Positions 1 through 7,727 of a stretch of 53,119 bases of DNA are shown here, in pieces. Numbering within the stretch: the first letter of the stretch is position 1; each line of letters begins with the position of its first letter. Source of the stretch: an uncultured Bacilli bacterium (GTDB taxonomy: Bacteria > Bacillota_I > Bacilli_A > RF39 > UBA660). The notes beneath the pieces are model-generated. The model made no database searches. It saw only the letters and a program-made list of their open reading frames with translations, and was not told the origin of the DNA. The stretch is taken from contig CANQSQ010000008.1 of the NCBI GenBank assembly GCA_947626565.1, positions 1 to 53,119 on the forward strand, read 5' to 3'. A program made the translations under genes and the position numbers.

Positions 1-78
1 TTTGTGCATTTTCTTTTAAAAATAAACTATTTTGACTCAATTGCACTTATTTGTGCACTTTACTTAAAATTTAACGAT

Positions 79-98
79 AAAAAAAGCCCTTTTAGGCT
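79..98 (-). terminator. Intrinsic terminator of ychF
   Basis: On the minus strand an AGCC/GGCT stem closes a six-base loop and is followed by a run of T. It lies just past the ychF stop codon. The stem is short, so this is a modest terminator. Confidence 0.55.
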
Positions 99-102
99 AA
101 TT

Positions 103-1203
103 TTAAACATTGAAACGAAAATGACAAATATCTCCATCTTGCATAAGATAATCTTTTCCTTCTAAACGAGCACGACCAGCTTCTTTTACTTTTAATTCAC
201 TGCCATAGTTTATTAAATCATCATAGGACATGATTTCGGCTCTTATAAAGCCTTTTTCAAAGTCGGTATGAATAATTCCAGCACATTGTTTAGCATTCAT
301 GCCTTTTTTAAAAGTCCAAGCACGTACTTCATCTTTACCAACCGTAAAGTAAGTAGCAAGACCTAAGATATCATAAGTTGCGGTTATTAATTTATCTAAA
401 CCAGAGCTATCTAAGCCTAGTCCTTCTAGCATTTCTTGTTTTTCTTCAGCTGTTAATTCACTTAACTCCTCTTCGACTTTAGCACATAAACTAACAACCT
501 TGGCATTTTCAGTATTGGCATATTCTTTTACTTTTTTTACAAATTCATTATCGGGATTACCTAATTCACTTTCTTTTATGTTAGCTAGATAAATGATTGG
601 TTTTAATGTTAAAAAATTATACGATTTAATAATTTTTTGTTCTTCTTCTGATAAGGATAATTGGCGTAAAGGTTTATTTGATTCTAGATATTTTTTACAT
701 TTTTCTAAAATTTCTACTTCTAATAAATCATCTTTATTTTTAGTAGTTCGAGCTTTTTTAGATACTTTTTCAAGACGATTATTAATAATATCTAAATCAG
801 CTATGGTTAATTCTAGATTGACTGTTTCTATATCTCTAATAGGGTCAATTGTACCTTCGACATGGATAATTTTACCATCGTCAAAGCATCTAACAACTTC
901 AACAATAGCATCTACTTCACGGATATGAGATAAAAATTTATTGCCTAAACCTTCACCTTTACTAGCTCCTTTGACTAAACCAGCAATATCAGTAAATTCA
1001 TAGGCAGTAGGAATAAATCTTGTCGGATTATACATATCTTTTAATTTGTTCATTCTAACATCAGGGACAGTTACGATACCAACATTTGGTTCAATAGTGG
1101 CGAAAGGATAATTTTCCGCTAAAATTTTTTGATTGGTAATGGCATTAAAAAGGGTTGATTTTCCGACATTTGGAAGGCCAACAATACCAGCAGTTAAACT
1201 CAT
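103..1203 (-). CDS. ychF: YchF/OLA1-type P-loop NTPase
   Basis: Universal cytosolic NTPase of the Obg/HflX superfamily that binds ribosomes and usually prefers ATP. The start used gives 366 residues, the usual family length. A strong AAGAGG ribosome binding site precedes this ATG, and the family begins with MSLTAGIVGLPN; a longer reading adds seven residues upstream without support. Seen: Walker A NVGKST near the N terminus, switch motif DIAGLVKGAS, the NxxE-type base motif NIKESE in place of NKxD (the hallmark of the ATP-preferring OLA1/YchF branch), and a C-terminal TGS domain around WTFKKGMNAKQCAG. It has its own promoter and terminator, so it is monocistronic here. Close to parAB in many Bacilli. 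Confidence 0.96.
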   Translation of the reverse strand: MSLTAGIVGLPNVGKSTLFNAITNQKILAENYPFATIEPNVGIVTVPDVRMNKLKDMYNPTRFIPTAYEFTDIAGLVKGASKGEGLGNKFLSHIREVDAIVEVVRCFDDGKIIHVEGTIDPIRDIETVNLELTIADLDIINNRLEKVSKKARTTKNKDDLLEVEILEKCKKYLESNKPLRQLSLSEEEQKIIKSYNFLTLKPIIYLANIKESELGNPDNEFVKKVKEYANTENAKVVSLCAKVEEELSELTAEEKQEMLEGLGLDSSGLDKLITATYDILGLATYFTVGKDEVRAWTFKKGMNAKQCAGIIHTDFEKGFIRAEIMSYDDLINYGSELKVKEAGRARLEGKDYLMQDGDICHFRFNV

Positions 1204-1239
1204 ATTTAAACCTCTTTTCTTCATTTTGATATCGGAACT

Positions 1240-1268
1240 ATTATAATAGTTTTTTTCTTTTTGTGCAA
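1240..1268 (-). promoter_or_regulatory. SigmaA-type promoter of ychF
   Basis: The minus strand reads TTGCAC, 17 bases, TATAAT. The -10 is perfect and the -35 is partial. It sits between the upstream operon's terminator and the ychF ribosome binding site. Confidence 0.7.
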
Positions 1269-1270
1269 GA

Positions 1271-1290
1271 AAAAAACACCATAAGGTGTT
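1271..1290 (-). terminator. Terminator of the parA-parB-mscS-DUF951-abgT operon
   Basis: The minus strand forms AACACC-TTAT-GGTGTT followed by six T. It overlaps the end of the AbgT-family coding sequence and ends the minus-strand operon before the ychF promoter. Confidence 0.8.
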
Positions 1291-2884
1291 AAATTGTTGG
1301 ATTTACTCCTGGACCTATTGGTAAACCTATTAAATACCAACCTACAACGATTAAAATCCATGTAGCAGCGATAAGTAAAAAGTAGGGAGCAATCATTCGT
1401 AAGGCTTTTTTAATAGTATATGGTCTTTCTTTATGAAGATTATAAATATTCAAATAGCCTAAATAAATTACAAATGAAGCAAGTAAAGGAGTGAAACCTT
1501 TCGTTATAGAATCACCTACTCTCATAACAATTTGAGCAAATTGAGGAGAGATATTTGATTGCATAAACATTGGAACTACTACAGGAGCAAATATTAACCA
1601 TTTATTAGCTGGACTTGTTAAGAAGAGATTGGCTATAGCTATTAGTAATAGTACTACAATGATTAATGGTATACCACTTAAATCAAGATAATTTAAAATG
1701 TTTACTAACCAGGCAGATATAACTACACCAATGTTACTTTTACGATAAACAGCTATAAATTGAGAAGCAACAAAGATTAGCATTATTACGCTACCTATTT
1801 TAGCAAAATTTTTACTAGCATTTTCAATAATTTGTTTATCATTTTTAATAGATTTACTGCCTATACCATAAGCTATACCAGTTAAGATAAAGAATAAGGC
1901 TACCATGTATGTAAAACCATCTTGAAAGTAAGAATTTTCACCAAATAATTGATTAACATAAGTCGTTTCATCCATATCAAGTAATAAACCAGAATATGGT
2001 AGTTTAGGAATTAATGAATAAATGAAGAAGAATAAAACGATAATAGCAACGATTAAAGCACAACGTAAACCTTTCTTTTCATTTTTATCTCTTTCAATTT
2101 GTTGTTGTTCAATTAATTCAGTATTTATAACACTATATTGTTCAGTTTTAGCAAATTCATCTTCTCTTTTATATTTACCTATTTTTGGAGCTATTATTTT
2201 TTCAATGATGATAGTTCCAACAATAGAAACTATAAGTGATGAGACAATTATAAAGAATAAGTTAGAGCTTAGGGCTATATGCATATTTTCATCAATTAAT
2301 AAGGAAGCTGTTTTGGTATAATCCATTAAGGATATTTCCATAGAGCCGACAAATAATGATACGCCTGAAGCAAATGATACACCACAAAAGGCAGCTACTA
2401 TTCCAAGAATAGGATTACGTCCATTAATGAAATAAATTAATGCTACTAAGGGAATTAATATGGCATACCCTACTTCATTTATTAAAGATGAAATTGTAGC
2501 TAGGAAAATAACAATGAAGGTTAAAACATTTTTGGGAATTTTATTTAAATGACGCTTGGTTAAAGCTTCAATAAAACCAGTTCCTTCAGCAATAGTTATT
2601 CCTAATAATGATATAAGTAGCATACTTAAGGGACCAAAACTTAAAAAGTTTTTGGTAGCATTACTTATAATGAACTTAAAACCATCAAAACTTAAGAGAT
2701 TTTCAACAGCTACTAAAGTTGGTTGCAAATCATTAGCATTAGCATTGACAACATTATAAGTAGCTTGCATTTCAAACATTGAGAGTATTCCACTAAGAAT
2801 AACTACTAAAAATGTTAAAAATATATAGACTGTTATTGGATGAAAATAAAATTTTTTCAGTTTTAATTTTTTCTTATCTCGCAT
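1289..2884 (-). CDS. AbgT-family transporter
   Basis: Polytopic inner membrane protein of 531 residues, similar in sequence and length to the AbgT family (p-aminobenzoyl-glutamate importers and antimetabolite exporters of the ion-transporter superfamily). Seen: about 11-13 hydrophobic segments, a positively charged N terminus, the conserved NPILGI-AAFCGVSFASG region in the first half, and SPANKWLIFAPVVVPMFM and KGFTPLLASF in the second half, which match the family's paired hairpin motifs. The stretch EQQQIERDKNEKKG is a cytoplasmic charged loop. It starts 12 bp after the DUF951 gene with a GAAGGGG ribosome binding site, so it is last in the parAB operon. The substrate cannot be told from sequence. 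Confidence 0.85.
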   Translation of the reverse strand: MRDKKKLKLKKFYFHPITVYIFLTFLVVILSGILSMFEMQATYNVVNANANDLQPTLVAVENLLSFDGFKFIISNATKNFLSFGPLSMLLISLLGITIAEGTGFIEALTKRHLNKIPKNVLTFIVIFLATISSLINEVGYAILIPLVALIYFINGRNPILGIVAAFCGVSFASGVSLFVGSMEISLMDYTKTASLLIDENMHIALSSNLFFIIVSSLIVSIVGTIIIEKIIAPKIGKYKREDEFAKTEQYSVINTELIEQQQIERDKNEKKGLRCALIVAIIVLFFFIYSLIPKLPYSGLLLDMDETTYVNQLFGENSYFQDGFTYMVALFFILTGIAYGIGSKSIKNDKQIIENASKNFAKIGSVIMLIFVASQFIAVYRKSNIGVVISAWLVNILNYLDLSGIPLIIVVLLLIAIANLFLTSPANKWLIFAPVVVPMFMQSNISPQFAQIVMRVGDSITKGFTPLLASFVIYLGYLNIYNLHKERPYTIKKALRMIAPYFLLIAATWILIVVGWYLIGLPIGPGVNPTI

Positions 2885-2896
2885 ATTTTTCCCCTT

Positions 2897-3082
2897 CTAA
2901 TCAATTATTTTTTTTAGTTTTTTATTAAATTCAATTCTAGGAAGTAAAATGGTACGTCCACAATTTAGACATTTTATTTTTATATCAGCACCTACTCTTA
3001 CTATTTCCCATTCATTAGTACCACAGGGATGTTGTTTTTTCATGATAACTTTTGTACCAATCGTATAATTATTTTTTTCCAT
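2897..3082 (-). CDS. DUF951 small protein (YyzM-like)
   Basis: Protein of 61 residues matching the DUF951 pattern: a KKQHPCG block near residue 15, a VGADIKIKCLNCGR block in the middle, and a basic C terminus. The spaced cysteines (HPCG and CLNCGR) suggest a metal site or redox pair, but no function is established. The start overlaps the mscS end by 14 bp, so the two are probably translationally coupled. Homologues are regularly found near parAB and ychF in Bacillota, as here. Confidence 0.85.
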   Translation of the reverse strand: MEKNNYTIGTKVIMKKQHPCGTNEWEIVRVGADIKIKCLNCGRTILLPRIEFNKKLKKIID

Positions 3083-3884
3083 TATGCACCTCTACTTGTG
3101 GATATGGTATTTTAATATTAGCTTCATCGAAAGCTATTTTTAATTCTCTTTTTAAAAATCTTTCTACTTCAAAATGTTTCATAGGTTCTACCTCAACAGA
3201 TATTCGGTAAACGACACTAGAAGAAGATAATTCATTAATTCCTACTATTTTTAAAGGTCCTACAGCACTTTCTATTTGACCATCTAATTTTTGGAACATG
3301 CTATTTAAAACAGCTTCGACTTCTTGTGGAGAATGATCATAGGAAACATCAACATCAACAATAGCAGTGGAATTATTTTGACTATAATTAATTATTTTGT
3401 CCATGTTACGATTTGAAATAATTTTAACGGCTCCTTTATAATCTCTAATTCTAGTTGTTTTTAAACCAATAAAAATTACTTCACCCATGAAACCATCTAT
3501 TTCTATAGTATCACCTAATTCATATTGTTCCTCTGTAATAATAAAGATTCCAGCTATGATATCCTTTGCTAAATCTTGAAAAGCTAAACCTATGATGGCT
3601 GTTCCAATACCAAGACCAGCTAAAATAGATTTAACATTGACACCAAATACAGATAATATAGCTAATACTACTAGGGTACCAATTATGTATTTTGATACAT
3701 TAGTAATAACAGTTTGAATTGTTTTCAATTTCTGTTTTTGTTCTTTTTTTAAGGTCTTTTTACGTTTAAAAAGAATAGTAATTGTTTTTTTGATAATTAA
3801 ATGAATAGTTATACCTATAGCTATATAAATTAAAGGTAAAATAATGTGCTTTAAATTAATGGTAAAATCAAAAATAGTAATCAT
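3069..3884 (-). CDS. mscS: Small-conductance mechanosensitive channel (MscS family)
   Basis: Membrane channel of 271 residues that would open under membrane tension on osmotic downshock. Seen: an N-terminal hydrophobic segment, a second around residues 65-85, then the Gly/Ala-rich pore helix ILAGLGIGTAIIGLAFQD, followed by the beta-domain signature GDTIEIDGFMGEV and a C-terminal cytoplasmic region. The length is that of the short YkuT-like branch. It follows parB by one base and overlaps the DUF951 gene, so it is in the parAB operon, an arrangement common around the Bacillota origin. A plausible alternative is a homologue of altered ion selectivity. Confidence 0.93.
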   Translation of the reverse strand: MITIFDFTINLKHIILPLIYIAIGITIHLIIKKTITILFKRKKTLKKEQKQKLKTIQTVITNVSKYIIGTLVVLAILSVFGVNVKSILAGLGIGTAIIGLAFQDLAKDIIAGIFIITEEQYELGDTIEIDGFMGEVIFIGLKTTRIRDYKGAVKIISNRNMDKIINYSQNNSTAIVDVDVSYDHSPQEVEAVLNSMFQKLDGQIESAVGPLKIVGINELSSSSVVYRISVEVEPMKHFEVERFLKRELKIAFDEANIKIPYPQVEVHNGKK

Positions 3885-3885
3885 A

Positions 3886-4788
3886 TTAACCTCTAGAAGC
3901 GATATTCATAATTTCTAATAATCTATTTAAATCGCTGTTATTTACAAAATTTATTTCTATTTTATTTTTCTTTATTTTTACCTTAGTACCTAATTTTTCA
4001 CACAATTCTTCTTGTAAATATTTATATTCGTTAAATGTTGGTTGATGAGTTCTGATAGGATTAGTTCTAGTAAACTCTTCTTTAGAAGTAGTCATTTCTT
4101 CTAATTGACGAACACTTAATCCTTCATTAATAACTTTAGTTGCTAATTCTTCTTGTTGAACAGGATTATTTAATTTTGATAAAACTCTGGCATGTCCCAT
4201 ACTTAAGTTTTTATTACTTATTTCAGCTTGAATTGATTCAGGTAAAGTAAGTAATCCTAACATATTAGTGATATGACTTCTACTTTTACCTAAACGTTTA
4301 GCTAAATCTTCTTGGGTTAAAGTAAGAGTTTCTTGTAATTTTTTATAGGCATTAGCTTCTTCAATAGCGGTTAAATTTTCTCTTTGTAAGTTTTCTAATA
4401 GAGCTATTTCCATCATTTGGGTATCATTAAAATCTCTAATGATGGCCGGAATTTCATCTAATCCAGCTAATAAAGAGGCTTTAACACGACGTTCTCCAGC
4501 TATAATATCATAACCTTTTATACTTTTTTTAACAATTATGGGCTGAAAAACACCATGTTCTTTTATGGATAAAGCAAGTTCTTCTAAGGCTTTTTGATCA
4601 AACACTTTTCGTGGTTGGTATGGATTAGCTCTTAGTTCACTTAATTTAATTTTTACAATTTCATCTTGAGGTGTTTCATTGATAATTTTTTCTTCTACAG
4701 TGCTATAATCAAGAACTTCATTATTAAATAATTCTTCCAAACCTCTCCCTAGAGCTCGCCTTTTAGGTACAACATTATTCGTTTCCAT
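3886..4788 (-). CDS. parB: Chromosome partitioning protein ParB (Spo0J)
   Basis: Centromere-binding CTPase clamp of 300 residues that loads at parS and spreads. Seen: the N-terminal RALGRGLEELF motif (residues 11-21), which in this family stimulates the ParA ATPase; the CTP-binding motifs YQPR (57-60), GERR (98-101) and ENLQR (132-136); a helix-turn-helix at about 158-184; and a C-terminal dimerisation segment. The recognition helix reads GKSRSHITNM, with Arg at the position that in known ParBs favours parS (Gln in Noc). It overlaps parA by 14 bp. Its targets are very probably the five parS sites after gyrA. This is the Spo0J paralogue; noc is the other. Confidence 0.96.
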   Translation of the reverse strand: METNNVVPKRRALGRGLEELFNNEVLDYSTVEEKIINETPQDEIVKIKLSELRANPYQPRKVFDQKALEELALSIKEHGVFQPIIVKKSIKGYDIIAGERRVKASLLAGLDEIPAIIRDFNDTQMMEIALLENLQRENLTAIEEANAYKKLQETLTLTQEDLAKRLGKSRSHITNMLGLLTLPESIQAEISNKNLSMGHARVLSKLNNPVQQEELATKVINEGLSVRQLEEMTTSKEEFTRTNPIRTHQPTFNEYKYLQEELCEKLGTKVKIKKNKIEINFVNNSDLNRLLEIMNIASRG

Positions 4789-5563
4789 TACGAGAAATCA
4801 CTTCCTTTGCTAGATTGATATAAGCTTCTGAACCACGACTTTTAGGATCATAGGCTACAATTGGTTCACCATGTGATGGTGCTTCAGTTAATCTTACTAG
4901 TCTTGGTATTATAGTATTGTATACTTTTTCTTTGAAGAATTTACGAATATCATCAACTACTTCAAAACCTAAATTAGTTCTAGAATCAAGCATTGTTAAG
5001 AGAACTCCTTCAATATCTAAAGTTGGATTTAATGTTTTTTGAGCTAACATAATTGTTTTTAATAGTTGAGTTATTCCCTCTAAAGCAAAAAATTCACATT
5101 GAACTGGTATAATAACAGAATTAGCAGCTGTTAAAGCATTGGTTGTAATAAGTCCTAAAGAAGGAGGACAATCAATGATAATAAAATCAAAACTATCTTT
5201 TATATCAATTATATGATTTTTTAATTGTTCACCTTTATTAAAATTATTTTCTTTGCGACTTTTTTCAACTAATTCTAAGTCTAAACCAGCTAGATTGATA
5301 GTTGCTGGTAAGACGTATAAATTTTTATATTTGGTTTTGACCATGGCTTCAGAAATTTTACATTCACCTATTAAAACATCATAAATACTTCTTTCAATGT
5401 CCCCTTTATTAATACCTACACCTGTTGTTGTATTACCTTGAGGGTCTAAATCAATTAATAAAACTTTTTTACCTAGTACTGCTAAAGATGCTGAAAGATT
5501 GATACTTGTTGTTGTTTTTCCTACGCCACCTTTTTGATTTACTAATGCTATTATCTTTCCCAT
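4775..5563 (-). CDS. parA: Chromosome partitioning ATPase ParA (Soj)
   Basis: Deviant Walker-A ATPase of 262 residues that partners ParB and in Bacilli also modulates DnaA. Seen: KGGVGKTT at residues 10-17 including the signature lysine, the DxDPQGN block LIDLDPQGNTTTG, and the Walker B stretch FIIIDCPPSLG. The length is normal for Soj and there is no N-terminal DNA-binding extension, as in chromosomal ParAs. First gene of the minus-strand operon parA-parB-mscS-DUF951-abgT, with a GGGTGATT ribosome binding site. Confidence 0.97.
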   Translation of the reverse strand: MGKIIALVNQKGGVGKTTTSINLSASLAVLGKKVLLIDLDPQGNTTTGVGINKGDIERSIYDVLIGECKISEAMVKTKYKNLYVLPATINLAGLDLELVEKSRKENNFNKGEQLKNHIIDIKDSFDFIIIDCPPSLGLITTNALTAANSVIIPVQCEFFALEGITQLLKTIMLAQKTLNPTLDIEGVLLTMLDSRTNLGFEVVDDIRKFFKEKVYNTIIPRLVRLTEAPSHGEPIVAYDPKSRGSEAYINLAKEVISRNGNE

Positions 5564-5594
5564 CTAATCACCCATTTTCTATTTGACTTAATAT

Positions 5595-5623
5595 ATTGTA
5601 TCAAATATTAAAATTTTTTTAAA
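5595..5623 (-). promoter_or_regulatory. Possible promoter of the parA operon
   Basis: The minus strand has TTTAAA, 17 bases, TACAAT upstream of parA. The -10 matches five of six bases; the -35 is weak. It is the best candidate in the noc-parA gap but not certain. Confidence 0.35.
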
Positions 5624-5660
5624 CGGTTTTAGAAAAAAAAGTAGAATTTTCTTGAAAGGT

Positions 5661-5692
5661 AAAAAGAAAAAATACTACTTTTTTGTAGTATT
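5661..5692 (-). terminator. Terminator of noc
   Basis: The minus strand forms AATACTAC-AAAAAA-GTAGTATT followed by a T-rich tract. It separates noc from the parA operon, so the two parB-like genes are transcribed independently. Confidence 0.8.
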
Positions 5693-5704
5693 ATTATTTT
5701 TTAG

Positions 5705-6991
5705 TTATTTAGTAATTTTTATAATTACTTGGTAGTTTTTAGCAAAATTCATTTCATCAGCTGTAACATTTAAGCCATGGGCTTTTAAATCATTAACAAG
5801 ATCTTTAATTTTAGAAGATGCTACTTCAACGGTATATTGGTTAGAACTTGTTGGTGGTGCTGAAGGATTGTTAATGGATGGAATCATTGATGGTAACTCT
5901 ATAGCGGATAAATCAGGAGTTTGGAAATAGTCTTCAGAAGATTTAATATCTTCAGTACTATCTGTTTTAACAATTTTTTCAGCAGGCGTAATAAAGTTGT
6001 TATTATTCATTCCTGATGAAGGATTAATGCTATTTAAATTTAACATACTATCTAAGTCAGCAGAATTAGGTGGAGTGTTATTTATATCAACAGAATTTTC
6101 TTTTACGGAATTGATATCTACAGGAATAACGGAAGTGCCACCAACTCCTCCTGGAATTTCCGTAGAATCATCTTCATCATCATTTATTTCACCATAGTTT
6201 ATAAATTTAGCAGCTCCAGCTGGTAAATCTTCTCCGTCTGGTGGAGCAATGGTTACTTTTCCATAATTGTCATTAGTTTCTGGCATTCCTGCTGTTGGCA
6301 TTAATGGAGAAGTATTTACAAAATTGTTAATTGATGGATTTATATCAGTTGGCATAGGAGATACCTCCGTTTCTTCTTGAGCTTTAGGATATAAAGTTTT
6401 TATTTTATCTTCTAATTGTCTAACGCTCATTTTATTATTTATTATTTCTTTTACCAATTCTTTTTGTTTTTTGGCATCAGGAATATTTAATAAGGTTCGG
6501 GCATGACGCTCTGATATTTGTTCTTTTAATAGAGCATCCTGAATCTCATCTGGTAAGGATAATAATCTTATTTTATTAGCAACAGCTGATTGACTTTTAC
6601 CCATAGTCTTAGCTAATTCATCTTGTGTCATTTCATCTATTTCAAGAATTTTTTGATATGTTCTAGCCTCTTCTATTGGATTTAAATTTTTTCTTTGTAA
6701 GTTTTCTAATAGGGCTACTTTAGAACTTTCTTTATCATCTAAGTTTCTAATAATAGCTGGTATTTTAGTTAATCCAGCTAGAGCTGAAGCTTTATAACGA
6801 CGTTCTCCAGCTATAATTTCATATTTACCATTAACATTTCTTACGATAATGGGTTGAATTACTCCATGTTCTTTTATTGATACAGCAAGCTCTTTCAAGG
6901 CTTTTTCATCAAATATTTCACGTGGTTGGAATCTATTAGGAATAATATCATCTAAGTGTATTTGTACTACTTGATCTTGTTCAGTATTCAT
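5705..6991 (-). CDS. noc: Nucleoid occlusion protein Noc, atypical long form
   Basis: ParB paralogue in the conserved noc position between rsmG and parA. Seen: CTP-binding motifs FQPR (residues 21-24), GERR (62-65) and ENLQR (96-100), and a helix-turn-helix at about 121-148 reading GKSQSAVANK. Gln134 and Lys140 are the residue types that distinguish Noc from ParB site choice. The last 43 residues, ending NYQVIIKITK, look like the Noc dimerisation domain. At 428 residues it is much longer than the usual 280 or so. The excess is a linker at about 203-385 rich in Pro, Asn, Ser and Asp. The N-terminal amphipathic membrane helix of Bacillus Noc is absent, and a stop codon directly before the ATG rules out a longer start. 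Expected targets are the ATTTCCCGGGAAAT sites after gyrA. Membrane action is therefore uncertain. Confidence 0.9.
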   Translation of the reverse strand: MNTEQDQVVQIHLDDIIPNRFQPREIFDEKALKELAVSIKEHGVIQPIIVRNVNGKYEIIAGERRYKASALAGLTKIPAIIRNLDDKESSKVALLENLQRKNLNPIEEARTYQKILEIDEMTQDELAKTMGKSQSAVANKIRLLSLPDEIQDALLKEQISERHARTLLNIPDAKKQKELVKEIINNKMSVRQLEDKIKTLYPKAQEETEVSPMPTDINPSINNFVNTSPLMPTAGMPETNDNYGKVTIAPPDGEDLPAGAAKFINYGEINDDEDDSTEIPGGVGGTSVIPVDINSVKENSVDINNTPPNSADLDSMLNLNSINPSSGMNNNNFITPAEKIVKTDSTEDIKSSEDYFQTPDLSAIELPSMIPSINNPSAPPTSSNQYTVEVASSKIKDLVNDLKAHGLNVTADEMNFAKNYQVIIKITK

Positions 6992-7030
6992 TTACTTCCC
7001 CTCGCTTTATTCTTGAATCCCTATATTAGC

Positions 7031-7059
7031 ATTATATAATAAAAAAAAGTATCTTTCAA
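7031..7059 (-). promoter_or_regulatory. SigmaA-type promoter of noc
   Basis: The minus strand reads TTGAAA, 17 bases, TATAAT. It overlaps the downstream half of the rsmG terminator, so noc starts its own transcript directly out of that terminator. Confidence 0.8.
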
Positions 7060-7092
7060 TGCTTTTTTAGGAAAAAATGAGCTAGATACTTT
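7038..7092 (-). terminator. Terminator of the mnmE-mnmG-rsmG operon
   Basis: The minus strand pairs AAAGTATCT with AGATACTTT (plus strand 7084-7092 and 7046-7054), with extra pairing of an A-run and T-run inside, followed by a T-rich tract. It shares sequence with the rsmG stop codon and the noc promoter. Confidence 0.65.
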
Positions 7093-7727
7093 TATTTATT
7101 TTTTAGACATAATAGACTTCGTTTACTGTTTTCAATAGGAAGATTAAATTCTATTATTTGGTAAATTTGATATTTATTTTGAAGACTTTTTTTAACTTCA
7201 GGAGATAATTCTTCAGTAAGATTGCCTTTCATAGCGATGAAAAGACCGTCTTTTTTTACTAGATGCATTGTATATTTTACAAGTTTTTTTATATTAGCTA
7301 CAGCTCGAGCGGTAACTATATCGTATTGTTCATGGTGGTCTTCGCCTCTTGAATGAATAGCACTAATATCTTTTAAATCTAAGTCTTTAATTATTTCATT
7401 TAAATAATTTACTCTTTTTTGAAGAGAATCTATTAGAGTTATTTTTAAATTAGGAAAAACAATTTTTAAAACAATTCCTGGAAAACCAGCTCCGGTTCCT
7501 ATATCACATAAGGTAAGATTTTTAGTTAAATCAACGGCTTTTACTAAGGTTAAACTATCATAAAAGTGTTTTAAATAGACTTCATTTTCCTCTGTAATTC
7601 GCGTTAAATTAATTTTTTGATTCCAAGAAATTAAGAGTTCATAAAAGTGATGAAGTTTCGCAAGTTGCTCTGATGATAAGGTTATGTTTAATTTTTCTAA
7701 TTCTTTTATAAAAGTTTCTTTATCCAT
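7092..7727 (-). CDS. rsmG: 16S rRNA (guanine-527-N7)-methyltransferase RsmG
   Basis: SAM-dependent methyltransferase of 211 residues that modifies G527 of 16S rRNA; its loss gives low-level streptomycin resistance in other bacteria. Seen: SAM-binding motif DIGTGAGFPGIVLKI, the acidic strand end LIDSLQKRVNYL, and the RAVANIKKLVKY block typical of GidB. Its start overlaps mnmG by 8 bp, with an AGGAG ribosome binding site. Third gene of the mnmE-mnmG-rsmG operon, a near-universal origin-proximal arrangement. Confidence 0.96.
   Translation of the reverse strand: MDKETFIKELEKLNITLSSEQLAKLHHFYELLISWNQKINLTRITEENEVYLKHFYDSLTLVKAVDLTKNLTLCDIGTGAGFPGIVLKIVFPNLKITLIDSLQKRVNYLNEIIKDLDLKDISAIHSRGEDHHEQYDIVTARAVANIKKLVKYTMHLVKKDGLFIAMKGNLTEELSPEVKKSLQNKYQIYQIIEFNLPIENSKRSLLCLKNK

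Noticed and set aside
1-78. Repeated GTGCA motifs at the window edge
   Set aside because: Too short and too AT-rich to support a feature; probably the region upstream of a gene outside the window.
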